Part shown: positions 16,678 through 25,025 of the stretch, piece by piece
Position numbering within the stretch: the stretch's first letter is position 1
How the letters are laid out: the number at the start of each line of letters is the position of its first letter
From: Pseudomonas fluorescens NCIMB 11764
Lineage (GTDB): Bacteria > Pseudomonadota > Gammaproteobacteria > Pseudomonadales > Pseudomonadaceae
Direction of reading: 5' to 3'
Assembly (NCBI RefSeq): GCF_000293885.2
Contig: NZ_CP010945.1
Location: 3,802,001-3,866,000, forward strand
DNA length: 64,000 nucleotides
The notes under the pieces: model-generated
Told to the model about the DNA's origin: nothing
The model's database searches: none
The model's input: only the letters and a program-made list of their open reading frames with translations
Position numbers and translations under genes: made by a program

Positions 16678-18927
16678 TCAGTTCGAGATCACCGACACCG
16701 AACGCACGGTGCCTTGGGACGAGGTGATGGTGGCAGTCGGGTTCGCCGACGGGATCACCGTGGTGGTGTTGTTCACCGTCAACCGCCAGCGACCGGTCAC
16801 CGGCACCGTGGTGGTGCCCAGGGTTTGCAGCCCGGTTGGGGTGCTGACCCGGACGGTGATGGTGTTGCCGGTGATCACCGACGAGGTGCCCGCAAAGTCC
16901 CAGGTGAAGCGGTTGTTGGAGCGTGCCGACACCGTTGCCGTGGTCACCGTGAAGGCTTCTGCCGGTGGCCGTGGCGAGACTTGCACCGTGACTGTGGCCG
17001 GTGTCACCGACAGGGCGCCGAAGTTGTCCCGGGCGATGTAGGTGAAGGTGGTGGTGAACGCCGTGGTCACGGTGGCCGGTGGTGTGTAGGTGATCACCGT
17101 GCCGTTGCTGCTGACGGTGCCGCGACCGGCCGCTGGTTGCGTGAAGCTGGCTATCGCGAGCGGCACGTTGCCTTCCGGGTCGGTGTCGTTGAGCAACACG
17201 TTGATCGGCACCGCCACTCCCAGGGTTGCGATGCTGTCGGCGACGGCCACCGGAGGCTGGTTAGGCGCCACGGTGATGGTCACGGTTGCCGGGGCGGTCG
17301 AGGCCAGGCCTTTGATGTCTTGCGCCTTGTAGGTGAAGGTCGTGGTCAACGGTGCATTGACCACCGCTGGTGGCGTGTAGACCACGGCGGTCGTGCCGCT
17401 CAATGCCACGGTGCCCTGGCCGGCGGCGGGTTGGGTCAGCGCGGTGATGCTCAACGGTGTATTGCCGTCCGGATCACTGTCGTTGGCCAGCAGGTTGAGG
17501 GTGATCGGCACACCGAAACTGGTGCTGCCGGTGTCGGCGACGGCCAGCGGCGACTGGTTTTCACCGCTGTTCGGTGCCGTCCCTACCACCACAACCGGCT
17601 CGGTGTCACTGCCGCCGGCGGCGGACTTGATGGTGACACTGGCCGGAGGCTGCGTCAGATCGGCAACGGTCAGCCGTTGCAGGATGCCGGTCTTGCTTAG
17701 ACGTCCGTAACCCTGGGCGACCATGTCCGGCACCAGCACTTCGTCAGACGAGGTGGCCTCGATGAGCAGGCTGTGGTTGCTCCAGTTGTAGCGAGCGGTC
17801 TGGATTTTCACCACATCGGTGACTTTGCTCGACACTGCGGTTGGTCGGCTGGTGCCACTCGGGTCGGTAGCGGTGACCACCACCACCGAAGGAACGGTGG
17901 TCCCCGTCAGGCGATGAGCGAAGAACTCACCGGTGTTGTCGCCGAGCATGTTGACCAGGCATGGCGTCTGCGGTGGTCCTGGAACCAGGGCCACGGTTTC
18001 GCGGAAGCACAGGCTCGAACTGTTGGAAGATTTGCCGAAGACTTCCACCCGGGTACTGCTCGTTCCCGGACCTGTAGACATGCGGCGGTAAGTGGCGCGG
18101 CCGATTTCCACAGGGGTTTGCGCGCGGCTGTCGAGGACTTTGCCGGACACGGTGAAGAGGTTGGTCTGGATGGTACCGGCCGGCCCCTGGACACGCAGGA
18201 AGTTGTTGTTGAACGGACTGCCGGTGACCGCTTCGGTGAGGTTCGGATCGCCAACATAAGTTTCGACGGACCCGGTGTCCGGATTCACTTCGGTATACGG
18301 ACCGTTGACGCTGCGCAGGAAAGGTCCGACCTCCCCGTTGAGCGCACCCGAGAAGTTGCCCGGTGCGCCGATGCCGATGTCGCGGGTGATGTTGATCGCC
18401 CGACGGCCCGGGGTGGTGACGTTGACCGTTTCCACTCCGTACGGGTGGGTGATGGTGTAAGTCCCCGCGACAGGTATGTTCACCCGCAGACGAATCCGCG
18501 CGAAGCTGGCCTGATCGCCATCGACCGGGTTTTCCGCAGCGAATGCCGCTTCGATCCCGGCCACGTAGGCATCCACGCCATAACCTCCGACATCGTTGAT
18601 GCTGGTCTCGGCGAGGAACCAGAACGCTTCCGGTGGCCAGTTATCCGGAAACACCATGGGCTGGGTGTCGTCGAAGATCCCAGGTTCCGGGTTCAGGATG
18701 CACATGTAGGCGGGCGCGCCAGGAGCGCCGGGTGACCGCGAGCTGGTCGCCCGTGACTGGCACAGTTCCAGCGACAGCAAATTGCTGTCCTGATACCACA
18801 TGGGGAATTTCCCCGTGGCAAAGGTGTAGGGGCCGGTATCGACGGCATTGAGTTGCGCGAACGCACTGCCGGACAGCGAGAGCGTCAGCCCGAGCGCGTT
18901 GAGCGCGAAGCGTGGCCACTTGTTCAT
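16678..18927 (-). CDS. Secreted two-part protein: conserved N-domain plus cadherin/Ig-like repeats
   Basis: Protein of 749 residues. The start at 18927 is preferred over 18966 because AGGAGG precedes it and a signal peptide follows (MNKWPRFALNALGLTLSLSGSAFAQ). Residues up to about 430 share an N-domain with the next gene product (WYQDS, YMCILNPEPGIFDDTQPMVF, RDIGIGAPGNFSGAL, GPFLRSVNGPYTEVNP). Two tandem cadherin-like/Ig repeats then follow (NQSPLAVADTGS...LNLLANDSDPDGN and NQPPVAVADS...VLLNDTDPEGN), whose DxDPDGN-type loops usually bind calcium, and a short C-terminal beta domain. It is probably a surface or matrix protein co-produced with curlins. The function of the N-domain is unknown to me. 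Confidence 0.7.
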   Translation of the reverse strand: MNKWPRFALNALGLTLSLSGSAFAQLNAVDTGPYTFATGKFPMWYQDSNLLSLELCQSRATSSRSPGAPGAPAYMCILNPEPGIFDDTQPMVFPDNWPPEAFWFLAETSINDVGGYGVDAYVAGIEAAFAAENPVDGDQASFARIRLRVNIPVAGTYTITHPYGVETVNVTTPGRRAINITRDIGIGAPGNFSGALNGEVGPFLRSVNGPYTEVNPDTGSVETYVGDPNLTEAVTGSPFNNNFLRVQGPAGTIQTNLFTVSGKVLDSRAQTPVEIGRATYRRMSTGPGTSSTRVEVFGKSSNSSSLCFRETVALVPGPPQTPCLVNMLGDNTGEFFAHRLTGTTVPSVVVVTATDPSGTSRPTAVSSKVTDVVKIQTARYNWSNHSLLIEATSSDEVLVPDMVAQGYGRLSKTGILQRLTVADLTQPPASVTIKSAAGGSDTEPVVVVGTAPNSGENQSPLAVADTGSTSFGVPITLNLLANDSDPDGNTPLSITALTQPAAGQGTVALSGTTAVVYTPPAVVNAPLTTTFTYKAQDIKGLASTAPATVTITVAPNQPPVAVADSIATLGVAVPINVLLNDTDPEGNVPLAIASFTQPAAGRGTVSSNGTVITYTPPATVTTAFTTTFTYIARDNFGALSVTPATVTVQVSPRPPAEAFTVTTATVSARSNNRFTWDFAGTSSVITGNTITVRVSTPTGLQTLGTTTVPVTGRWRLTVNNTTTVIPSANPTATITSSQGTVRSVSVISN

Positions 18928-18962
18928 GATGCCTCCTGATGCGGATCTGGGCATGAGAGCGT

Positions 18963-20309
18963 TCATTGCACGATGACCACTTCTTCGGTATCGCTGCCGC
19001 CATTGGATGACGTCACCCGAACCTTGGCCGGTGGAATCGGCGAGATGCCGGTCGACAGGGTTTTTTCTGCGCCATTGCCACTGAGGGCACCAATGGCGAC
19101 ACCCGTGCCGGAGGTGACGGTGAGTACCGGCGGCGACGTTTCATCGCTGGTCGAAGCCACTACCGTGATTTGCCCGTTGCTCAGGCTGTACTCGGCCCGT
19201 GAAATCACGACCAGGTCGGTCAGCGGCATGGTCAAGGACGTCGGCGTGCTGGTGGGAATGGCCAGGTGGTTGTCGGCCGTCACCAGCAAATTGCTCGGTA
19301 ATGTCGGGTTGGTGGCTGACTGGGCATACCAGTGGCCGGTGGTGTTGGCTTCGGTCAGGTTCAGCACCGGGCTGTTGCTGTCCAGGGTCACGGTGGCCGG
19401 TGGTGGCGGGGCCAGGACGAAGACATCCTGTTGGGCCTCCGGGGCGCTGCTGCCGGCCTTGCGTGAGTAGGTGCTGCGCTCGGCTATGATCGGGGTGGGC
19501 CGAACCACCGTCGAAAGCTTGCCGGAGATAGCCATGACCGTTGTGCGCAAGTCCAGGCCGTTAGGTCCTTCAATGCGGATGTAGTTGGTGTTGAAAGGGC
19601 TGCCGGTAAACGCTTCCTCCAGGTTTGGATCACCGACGAATTGGTCGGCGGAACCAGTGACCGGGTTGGTCTCGGTGTAGGGGCCGTTGACGCTACGCAG
19701 GAAAGGGCCGATGTCACTTTTGAGCGCGCCGTCGTAGGTTTTCGGCGAGCCGATACCGATGTCCCGGGTCATGTTGATCGCGCGACGTCCGGGGGTATCG
19801 ACATTGAAGACATCGACGCCGTAGGGGTGGGTGATCACATAGGTGCCAGCGGTGGGCACGTCCACCCGAATACGGATACGGCCAAAACTGACCTGGTCGC
19901 CTTCAACCGGATCTCCAGCGGCGAAGGCCGCTTCGACGGCGCTGACGTAGGTCAGGTCAATGCCCCGTGCCGCGTCGACAATGGATCCGTCACCGGTGAA
20001 CCAGAACGCTTCATCGGGAAAGTTGGTCGGGAAAACGATCGGCTGAGTGTCGTCGAAAATACCGGGATTCGGATTCAAGAGGCACATGTAGGACGGCGCA
20101 CCGGGCGCGCTTGGAACCCTGGAGCTGACAGCCTTGGACAGGCATAAGTCAAAGGTTCGACCGTGGGAGTCCTGATACCAGGAAGCGAAATTGCCGTTGG
20201 CGGGAACGTAGGGGCCCGGATCGACAGCAAACAGCGCTGCCTGGGCCACGCCTTGGGCCAGAGCGGACACAACCAGGGCGATCGCGGTTTTGGACAGTAA
20301 AGGGTGCAT
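18963..20309 (-). CDS. Secreted protein of unknown function, paralogue of the Ig-repeat protein's N-domain
   Basis: Protein of 448 residues with a signal peptide (MHPLLSKTAIALVVSALAQGVAQA). Motifs shared with the neighbour are AVDPGPYVPANGNFASWYQDS, SYMCLLNPNPGIFDDTQPIVF, RDIGIGSPKTYDGAL and GPFLRSVNGPYTETNP; both have conserved Cys residues before PGAP and in YMC. It lacks the calcium-type repeats. Its C-terminus (SNGGSDTEEVVIVQ) matches the segment before the repeats in the neighbour (SAAGGSDTEPVVVVG), so the two share a full-length module. First gene of the curlin operon, with a sigma54 promoter upstream. No known family recognised. Confidence 0.65.
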   Translation of the reverse strand: MHPLLSKTAIALVVSALAQGVAQAALFAVDPGPYVPANGNFASWYQDSHGRTFDLCLSKAVSSRVPSAPGAPSYMCLLNPNPGIFDDTQPIVFPTNFPDEAFWFTGDGSIVDAARGIDLTYVSAVEAAFAAGDPVEGDQVSFGRIRIRVDVPTAGTYVITHPYGVDVFNVDTPGRRAINMTRDIGIGSPKTYDGALKSDIGPFLRSVNGPYTETNPVTGSADQFVGDPNLEEAFTGSPFNTNYIRIEGPNGLDLRTTVMAISGKLSTVVRPTPIIAERSTYSRKAGSSAPEAQQDVFVLAPPPPATVTLDSNSPVLNLTEANTTGHWYAQSATNPTLPSNLLVTADNHLAIPTSTPTSLTMPLTDLVVISRAEYSLSNGQITVVASTSDETSPPVLTVTSGTGVAIGALSGNGAEKTLSTGISPIPPAKVRVTSSNGGSDTEEVVIVQ

Positions 20310-20366
20310 GAGTATTCCCTCTATCAGAGACCTGCCCGTGGGGATGGGTCAGTTGAGGGTGCTTCG

Positions 20367-20381
20367 GCAACTTCCATACCA
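20367..20381 (-). promoter_or_regulatory. Sigma54-type promoter for the secreted protein/csgBA operon
   Basis: Read on the minus strand the sequence is TGGTATG-GAAG-TTGC, with GG (20380-20379) and GC (20368-20367) ten bases apart. The transcript would begin about 45 bp before the ATG at 20309. The match to TGGCACG-N4-TTGCA is strong. Confidence 0.65.
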
Positions 20382-20470
20382 ATCGCGGGAAACCGCCGCC
20401 AGAGGCCCGGAATCAGGGCTTTTCAGGCATAGGCAGCGGCGGCTTGCCATCCGGTCATACGGGCCACTGT

Positions 20471-20484
20471 CCCCAGCATTGGGG
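20471..20484 (-). promoter_or_regulatory. CCCC-N6-GGGG inverted repeat upstream of the curlin-operon promoter
   Basis: CCCCA-GCAT-TGGGG is a palindrome of the same form as the site at 4176. Its centre is about 97 bp upstream of the -24 GG. A half-site (GGGG at 20509-20512) lies about 126 bp upstream. The region between 20310 and 20589 contains no gene. Confidence 0.45.
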
Positions 20485-20589
20485 GTAGATGGGGAGAGCG
20501 GGCAGGTTGGGGGCGGCGGGGACCCAAGGTCGGGCAAACAGCCATGAGTGGGCTATAACCAATGGGGGGAATCGCCAGGAAGTACGCCC

Positions 20590-22035
20590 ATGAACATGCC
20601 GACGCAAATGCTCCAGTCCGAGGAGGGCAGTCGCCTGAGCTCGCGCAAGCAGCCGTTCAATCTGCTGCGCTGGTTTTCACTGATCAGCATGGGGGTGATC
20701 GGCACGGTGGCGGTGTCGCTGGGCGTGGTGTCCACGCGGTTCGTGATTACCGAGAGTGTGCAGCGTGATGCGCTGCTGACATCGCAGTTCATTCAGGCGA
20801 TTGCCTCGGCCGAGGTGCGCCACGTCTCGATTCCCAATGTGCGAACCATGGGCGAGCTGCTGGACCCCCGCCAGGACCGCAACTTTCCCGACGTCGACCC
20901 GCTGGCCCGCGCCAATGCCCGGGGCGAATTTCTCGACCATATCGAGCATCTGCCAGACGTGATTCTGGCCAACGTCTATGCGCCTGACCGTATGGTGATC
21001 TGGTCGACAAACCCGGCCTTGATGGGCACGACCATCCATGCCGACGAGGACCTGGACAAGGCCTTCGAGTTCAGGAGGCCGGTGTCGGCCAGTTATCACG
21101 AAGTGGACAAGGCGCGCATGGAGCAGAAGTTCGTCAAGCAACCGGAATACATCTTTATCGAAAACTACATCCCGCTGTTCGATGCCGATGGAACAAATGT
21201 CACCGCGATGGTGGAGATCTACAAGGAGCCGAACGATTTGATCGACCGCATGGAGCGCGGCCTGGTGCTGATCTGGCTGGCCACTGCGCTGGGCGGCGGG
21301 CTGATTTATCTGGGGCTGTACTGGATCGTGCGGCGGGCGGCAATTCTGCTGGAGGTGCAGCAAAAACAATTGATCACCAACGAAACCTTCGTCGCACTGG
21401 GCGAGATGTCGTCGGCGGTGGCCCACAGCTTGCGCAACCCGTTGGCGACCATTCGCTCCAGTGCCGAACTGGCGCTGGAGTTCGACAGCGGCCCGGCACA
21501 CAAAAACATCACCGACATCATTGGCCAGGTGGATCGCATGTCGAAATGGGTCAGGGAGCTGCTGCAATCCCTGCGTCCACTGCATGACGAGCCCGAACCG
21601 GTGAATCTGGTGGCGGCGTTGCAGGACAGCCTCATGGCTTTCGAACAGCAGATTGCCAAGGCCGGGGTCCACGTGGTGTTCGAGCCGAAGGAAACGCCCA
21701 TGGTCCTGAGCCAGCAGGTGCAGTTGTCGCAGATCCTCAACAGTTTGCTGGCCAATGCGCTGGAAGCCATGGACAAGGGAGGCACGCTGACCATCGCCCT
21801 TGAGTCGACTGATTTCCGAGGCGTCAGCGTAGTGGTGAGCGACACCGGCAAGGGCATGAATGAGGAACAACGCAGCATGGCCTTCCGGCCGTTTTTCACC
21901 ACCAAGCAAGGCGGGCTCGGTGTCGGGCTGGTCCTGGTCAAGCGCATCATGGAGCGTTGCGGTGGTGCCGTGAGCCTGGACAGTCGTGAGGGCGAGGGGA
22001 CGAGGGTGCGTCTGTCATTCAAGCGGGTTCCCTGA
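20590..22035 (+). CDS. Membrane sensor histidine kinase, MnxS-like (first paralogue)
   Basis: Protein of 481 residues; the ATG at 20590 follows AGGAAG. Membrane helices at about residues 27-47 and 225-247 enclose a 175-residue periplasmic sensor region. The HisKA box is GEMSSAVAHSLRNPLATIRSS with His279. The ATPase domain has the N-box LNSLLANALEAM, G1 DTGKGM, F-box FRPFFTTKQGG and G2 GLGVGL. The E/S-x-x-x-AHSLRNPLA form is typical of NtrB-like kinases that feed sigma54 activators. It is clearly paralogous to the kinase at 26.2 kb. In Mn(II)-oxidising P. putida two kinases, MnxS1 and MnxS2, act on MnxR; the resemblance is inferred from architecture and context. Confidence 0.85.
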   Translation: MNMPTQMLQSEEGSRLSSRKQPFNLLRWFSLISMGVIGTVAVSLGVVSTRFVITESVQRDALLTSQFIQAIASAEVRHVSIPNVRTMGELLDPRQDRNFPDVDPLARANARGEFLDHIEHLPDVILANVYAPDRMVIWSTNPALMGTTIHADEDLDKAFEFRRPVSASYHEVDKARMEQKFVKQPEYIFIENYIPLFDADGTNVTAMVEIYKEPNDLIDRMERGLVLIWLATALGGGLIYLGLYWIVRRAAILLEVQQKQLITNETFVALGEMSSAVAHSLRNPLATIRSSAELALEFDSGPAHKNITDIIGQVDRMSKWVRELLQSLRPLHDEPEPVNLVAALQDSLMAFEQQIAKAGVHVVFEPKETPMVLSQQVQLSQILNSLLANALEAMDKGGTLTIALESTDFRGVSVVVSDTGKGMNEEQRSMAFRPFFTTKQGGLGVGLVLVKRIMERCGGAVSLDSREGEGTRVRLSFKRVP

Positions 22036-22085
22036 AACGGGGATGAGCTTTCCCCGTTAGCGGGTGTCAATCCCCAGCCCGTTTT
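22029..22085 (+). promoter_or_regulatory. CCCC-N6-GGGG-like sites upstream of the oxidase promoter; hairpin after the kinase
   Basis: Site 1, TCCC-TGAAAC-GGGG (22029-22042), and half-site CCCC-AGCCCG (22072-22081) have centres about 126.5 and 83.5 bp upstream of the -24 GG at 22162. The spacing repeats that seen before the receiver operon (125.5 and 83.5). Overlapping it, AACGGGGA/TCCCCGTT (22036-22058) can fold as a hairpin after the kinase stop. Confidence 0.42.
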
Positions 22086-22160
22086 CGGTCGTGGCACATT
22101 GATGTTGATAAGTCGTTGTTTTATCGGGATTATATTTTTCGTATAAAACTGTTACAAATT

Positions 22161-22176
22161 TGGCGAGCTCCTTGCA
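22161..22176 (+). promoter_or_regulatory. Sigma54-type promoter for the multicopper oxidase
   Basis: TGGCGAG-CTCC-TTGCA matches the consensus TGGCACG-N4-TTGCA in nearly all positions, with GG (22162-22163) and GC (22174-22175) ten bases apart. Start of transcription would be near 22187, about 30 bp before the ATG at 22218. Confidence 0.72.
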
Positions 22177-22217
22177 AAACCCTCATCACCCCCTTCACGA
22201 CTTCGAGGCGGCTGGTG

Positions 22218-25025
22218 ATGGACAGTAAAGCGCGGCACCCTTTCAAGTGGTTCGGCCTCCTGACGCCCCTGAGCGTCCTGCTGACAATGACGCTGGGCAC
22301 AGCGACGCTGCGTGCCAGTCCGATCGATGACGAGCGACAGCCTGAGCCGTCCGACCCTTCGGCTTACTACGACGAACCGGCAGACAAACCAGCCGCCCTG
22401 AACGCCATCCTGACCATGCCCGAGGCTAACGAAGACTCCTTCGATTTGCCTGATGGCGTCAAAGGCAGCCGCGACACCCCGCGCACGGAAAACATCCTGC
22501 CGCCGGCGGTGCAGACCAGTTTCAATTACCCCACCAATGGCAAACCCAGCCCGCTGTTCGGCGCCCAGCCGTTCACCCAGCAACTGTTGCTGTTCGAAGA
22601 GTTCGGCCCGGAAAAACTCGACCCCACGACGCCGGCGGCGCTGCTGCCATTTCCACCGGCAGCCATTGGTCCGGCGCCTCAGCAAGACCCCAACAATGCA
22701 GCCCGCAGCGCACCACAGAGCGCGGCCCTTGACGCGTTTTTGCGTCAACCGGGGCTGACGCCGTTCCCGAGCCAGTTTTCCAACGTGGTCGACCGCAACC
22801 CGTGGCAGGCGCAGATCGAGTACTTCCTCAACCGCCACATCGGCTCTTCGGCGGAAGGTCGTCCACCAGGAAAGGGCTGGTCGCATCAGCGCTGGAACGA
22901 GTTCTACCCGCAACTGGCCTACAAGACCGTGCAGACCGGCGCACGAGCCAATGGCGGCTTGCGTGACGCCCGTCAGATGCACGGCTATGCCCTGGGCGAG
23001 TTCGGCCCCGGTGGTCTCTATCACAACGTCGCCGGAGTGCCGGCAACCGATGGCACCGCCAAGGGGGTGGATACGCGTTTCCACCCGAACATGCCGGTGC
23101 AAAACCACAACTCGGTGTGGACCTTCGACGGCACCTTGCCGCCCAAATTGCTGATGGTGCGTTACGGTCAACCGGTGCTGATGCGTCACTACAACGGTTT
23201 GCCGATCGACCCGTCGGCCAACATGGGGTTTGGTCTGCATACCATCAGCACCCACGAACACAATGGTCACGCGCCGGCGGAAAGCGACGGCTATGCCAAC
23301 GCATTTTTCTTTCCGGGGCAGTATTACGATTATCGCTGGCCGATCCAGCTGGCCGGTTACGACAGCATCAACACGGACGCGCACGATCCGCGCGCGGCGT
23401 TCCCGTGCGCGCCGGGCGAAACCCTGTGGACCAACGACCTCAGCCCCAGCCGCAAGACCTGCGATCACGGCACGATCAAGATCCGCGGCGACTGGCGTGA
23501 AACCATGAGCACCCACTGGTTTCACGACCACATGCTCGATTTCACCGCGCAGAATGTCTACAAGGGCAACGCGGCGATGATGAACTACTACAGCGCCCTG
23601 GACCGCGGCAACGAATCGGTGAACGACGGCGTCAACCTGCGCTTCCCCAGCGGCAGCTCCTTGCCGTGGGGCAACCGCGACTACGACGTCAATCTGGTGG
23701 TGGCCGACAAAGCCTGGGATCCAGCCGGTCAGCTGTGGTTCAACCCGTTCAACACCGACGGTTTCCTCGGTGACCAGGTGCTGGTCAACTGGCAATGGAA
23801 ACCCACCCTGGATGTGCGTGCCCGCAGCTATCGGTTCCGCATCCTCAATGGCTCGGTGTCGCGGTATTTCAAACTGGCGCTGGTGCGCGAGATCAAGGGC
23901 AGCAGCGGCGAATTCCAGGGCCCCAAAGGTTCCGGGGTGTCGTATGCCCGCGTGCCGTTCCACATGATTGCCAACGACGGCAACATCATGGAACACAGCG
24001 TGCCGTTCGATGGGAGCATGGACCTCGATGCCGACGGCGATAAACAGAATCACAATGCGATCCTGCCGACCCAAGGCATCGCCGAGCGCTTCGACATCAT
24101 CGTCAACTTCGCGAAAAACGGCATCAAGCCCGGAGACAAGTTGTTCTTCGTCAACCTGCTGGTGCATGACGATGGCAAAGGCCCGAAAGAACCGGTGTCG
24201 CTGTCCGATGTGCTGTCGGAGAAATACCTGGCCGTGATCAAGCAAAGCAGCAAGGGGCCGCAGTGGGACAAAGGTGACCCGGCGGTGGGCAAACTGTTGC
24301 AACTCAACGTCAAGGCCTACACCGGTCAGGACCTGGCCATGGACCCGGCAGCGTACGAGCCGGCCAAACCCGGCAAGGCCGAAGGGCTGGTGATGATCCC
24401 GTTGAAGATTCATCGCGATAACGCTGCCGACAAGCAGCTGCTGGCCAACGCCCGTCACCGCACCTTCACCTTCGGCCGTTCCGACGGCACGGATGAAGCA
24501 CCGTGGACCGTCAAGACGGATGGCGGCTTCGGTTTCCACATGGATCCGCGCCGATTGAACGCCTCGACCAAACTGGCCAGCGGCCCGACCGATGCCGGCA
24601 TCACCGCCTTCGGTACGCTCGAAGTGTGGAACATCAAGGCCGGCGGCAAGGGCTGGAGCCACCCGGTGCACGTGCACTTCGAGGAGGGGATCATCCTCAG
24701 CCGCGGCGGCAAGGCGCCACCGGAATGGGAAAAGTGGGCGCGCAAGGATGTTTACCGCATCGGCTCGGAAAACGATGGCCTGGACAGCGTCGAGATGGCG
24801 ATCAACTTCCGCGAATTTGCCGGGACCTACATGGAGCACTGTCACAACACGCAGCATGAGGACAACTCCATGCTGTTGCGCTGGGACATCGAGAAACCCG
24901 GGCAATTCCAGTTGATGCCGACCCCGTTGCCCAGCTGGGATGGTGTGCGCTATGTGAACTCGGCCGCGCTGCCAACCTTCCGCAATGGCGATGGCTTCGG
25001 CCCGCAAGTGACGGTGAAAAAATGA
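22218..25025 (+). CDS. Large secreted multicopper oxidase (possible Mn(II) oxidase)
   Basis: Protein of 935 residues. The ATG at 22218 is preferred over 22116 because the earlier one lies before the sigma54 promoter; a signal peptide follows (WFGLLTPLSVLLTMTLGTATLRAS). The four copper motifs are in order: THEHNGH, HWFHDHMLD, HPVHVHFEEG (HPxHxH), and HCHNTQHEDNSM (HCHx3Hx4M, with the T1 Cys, two His and axial Met). All copper ligands appear intact. The size exceeds the 450-600 residues of CueO/CotA laccases and is in the range of some bacterial Mn oxidases. It overlaps the SCO-cytochrome c gene by ATGA and is flanked by two MnxS-like kinases. Phenolic or metal substrate cannot be decided from sequence. 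Confidence 0.88.
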   Translation: MDSKARHPFKWFGLLTPLSVLLTMTLGTATLRASPIDDERQPEPSDPSAYYDEPADKPAALNAILTMPEANEDSFDLPDGVKGSRDTPRTENILPPAVQTSFNYPTNGKPSPLFGAQPFTQQLLLFEEFGPEKLDPTTPAALLPFPPAAIGPAPQQDPNNAARSAPQSAALDAFLRQPGLTPFPSQFSNVVDRNPWQAQIEYFLNRHIGSSAEGRPPGKGWSHQRWNEFYPQLAYKTVQTGARANGGLRDARQMHGYALGEFGPGGLYHNVAGVPATDGTAKGVDTRFHPNMPVQNHNSVWTFDGTLPPKLLMVRYGQPVLMRHYNGLPIDPSANMGFGLHTISTHEHNGHAPAESDGYANAFFFPGQYYDYRWPIQLAGYDSINTDAHDPRAAFPCAPGETLWTNDLSPSRKTCDHGTIKIRGDWRETMSTHWFHDHMLDFTAQNVYKGNAAMMNYYSALDRGNESVNDGVNLRFPSGSSLPWGNRDYDVNLVVADKAWDPAGQLWFNPFNTDGFLGDQVLVNWQWKPTLDVRARSYRFRILNGSVSRYFKLALVREIKGSSGEFQGPKGSGVSYARVPFHMIANDGNIMEHSVPFDGSMDLDADGDKQNHNAILPTQGIAERFDIIVNFAKNGIKPGDKLFFVNLLVHDDGKGPKEPVSLSDVLSEKYLAVIKQSSKGPQWDKGDPAVGKLLQLNVKAYTGQDLAMDPAAYEPAKPGKAEGLVMIPLKIHRDNAADKQLLANARHRTFTFGRSDGTDEAPWTVKTDGGFGFHMDPRRLNASTKLASGPTDAGITAFGTLEVWNIKAGGKGWSHPVHVHFEEGIILSRGGKAPPEWEKWARKDVYRIGSENDGLDSVEMAINFREFAGTYMEHCHNTQHEDNSMLLRWDIEKPGQFQLMPTPLPSWDGVRYVNSAALPTFRNGDGFGPQVTVKK

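Noticed and set aside
15230..17041. Plus-strand open frame of 603 codons across csgA and csgB
   Set aside because: Repeats in it merely mirror the curlin repeats on the other strand; both curlin genes have signal peptides and ribosome sites.
22083..22099. TGGCACATTGATGTTGA as a second sigma54 promoter before the oxidase
   Set aside because: GG and the next possible GC are not ten bases apart; the element at 22161 is far better.
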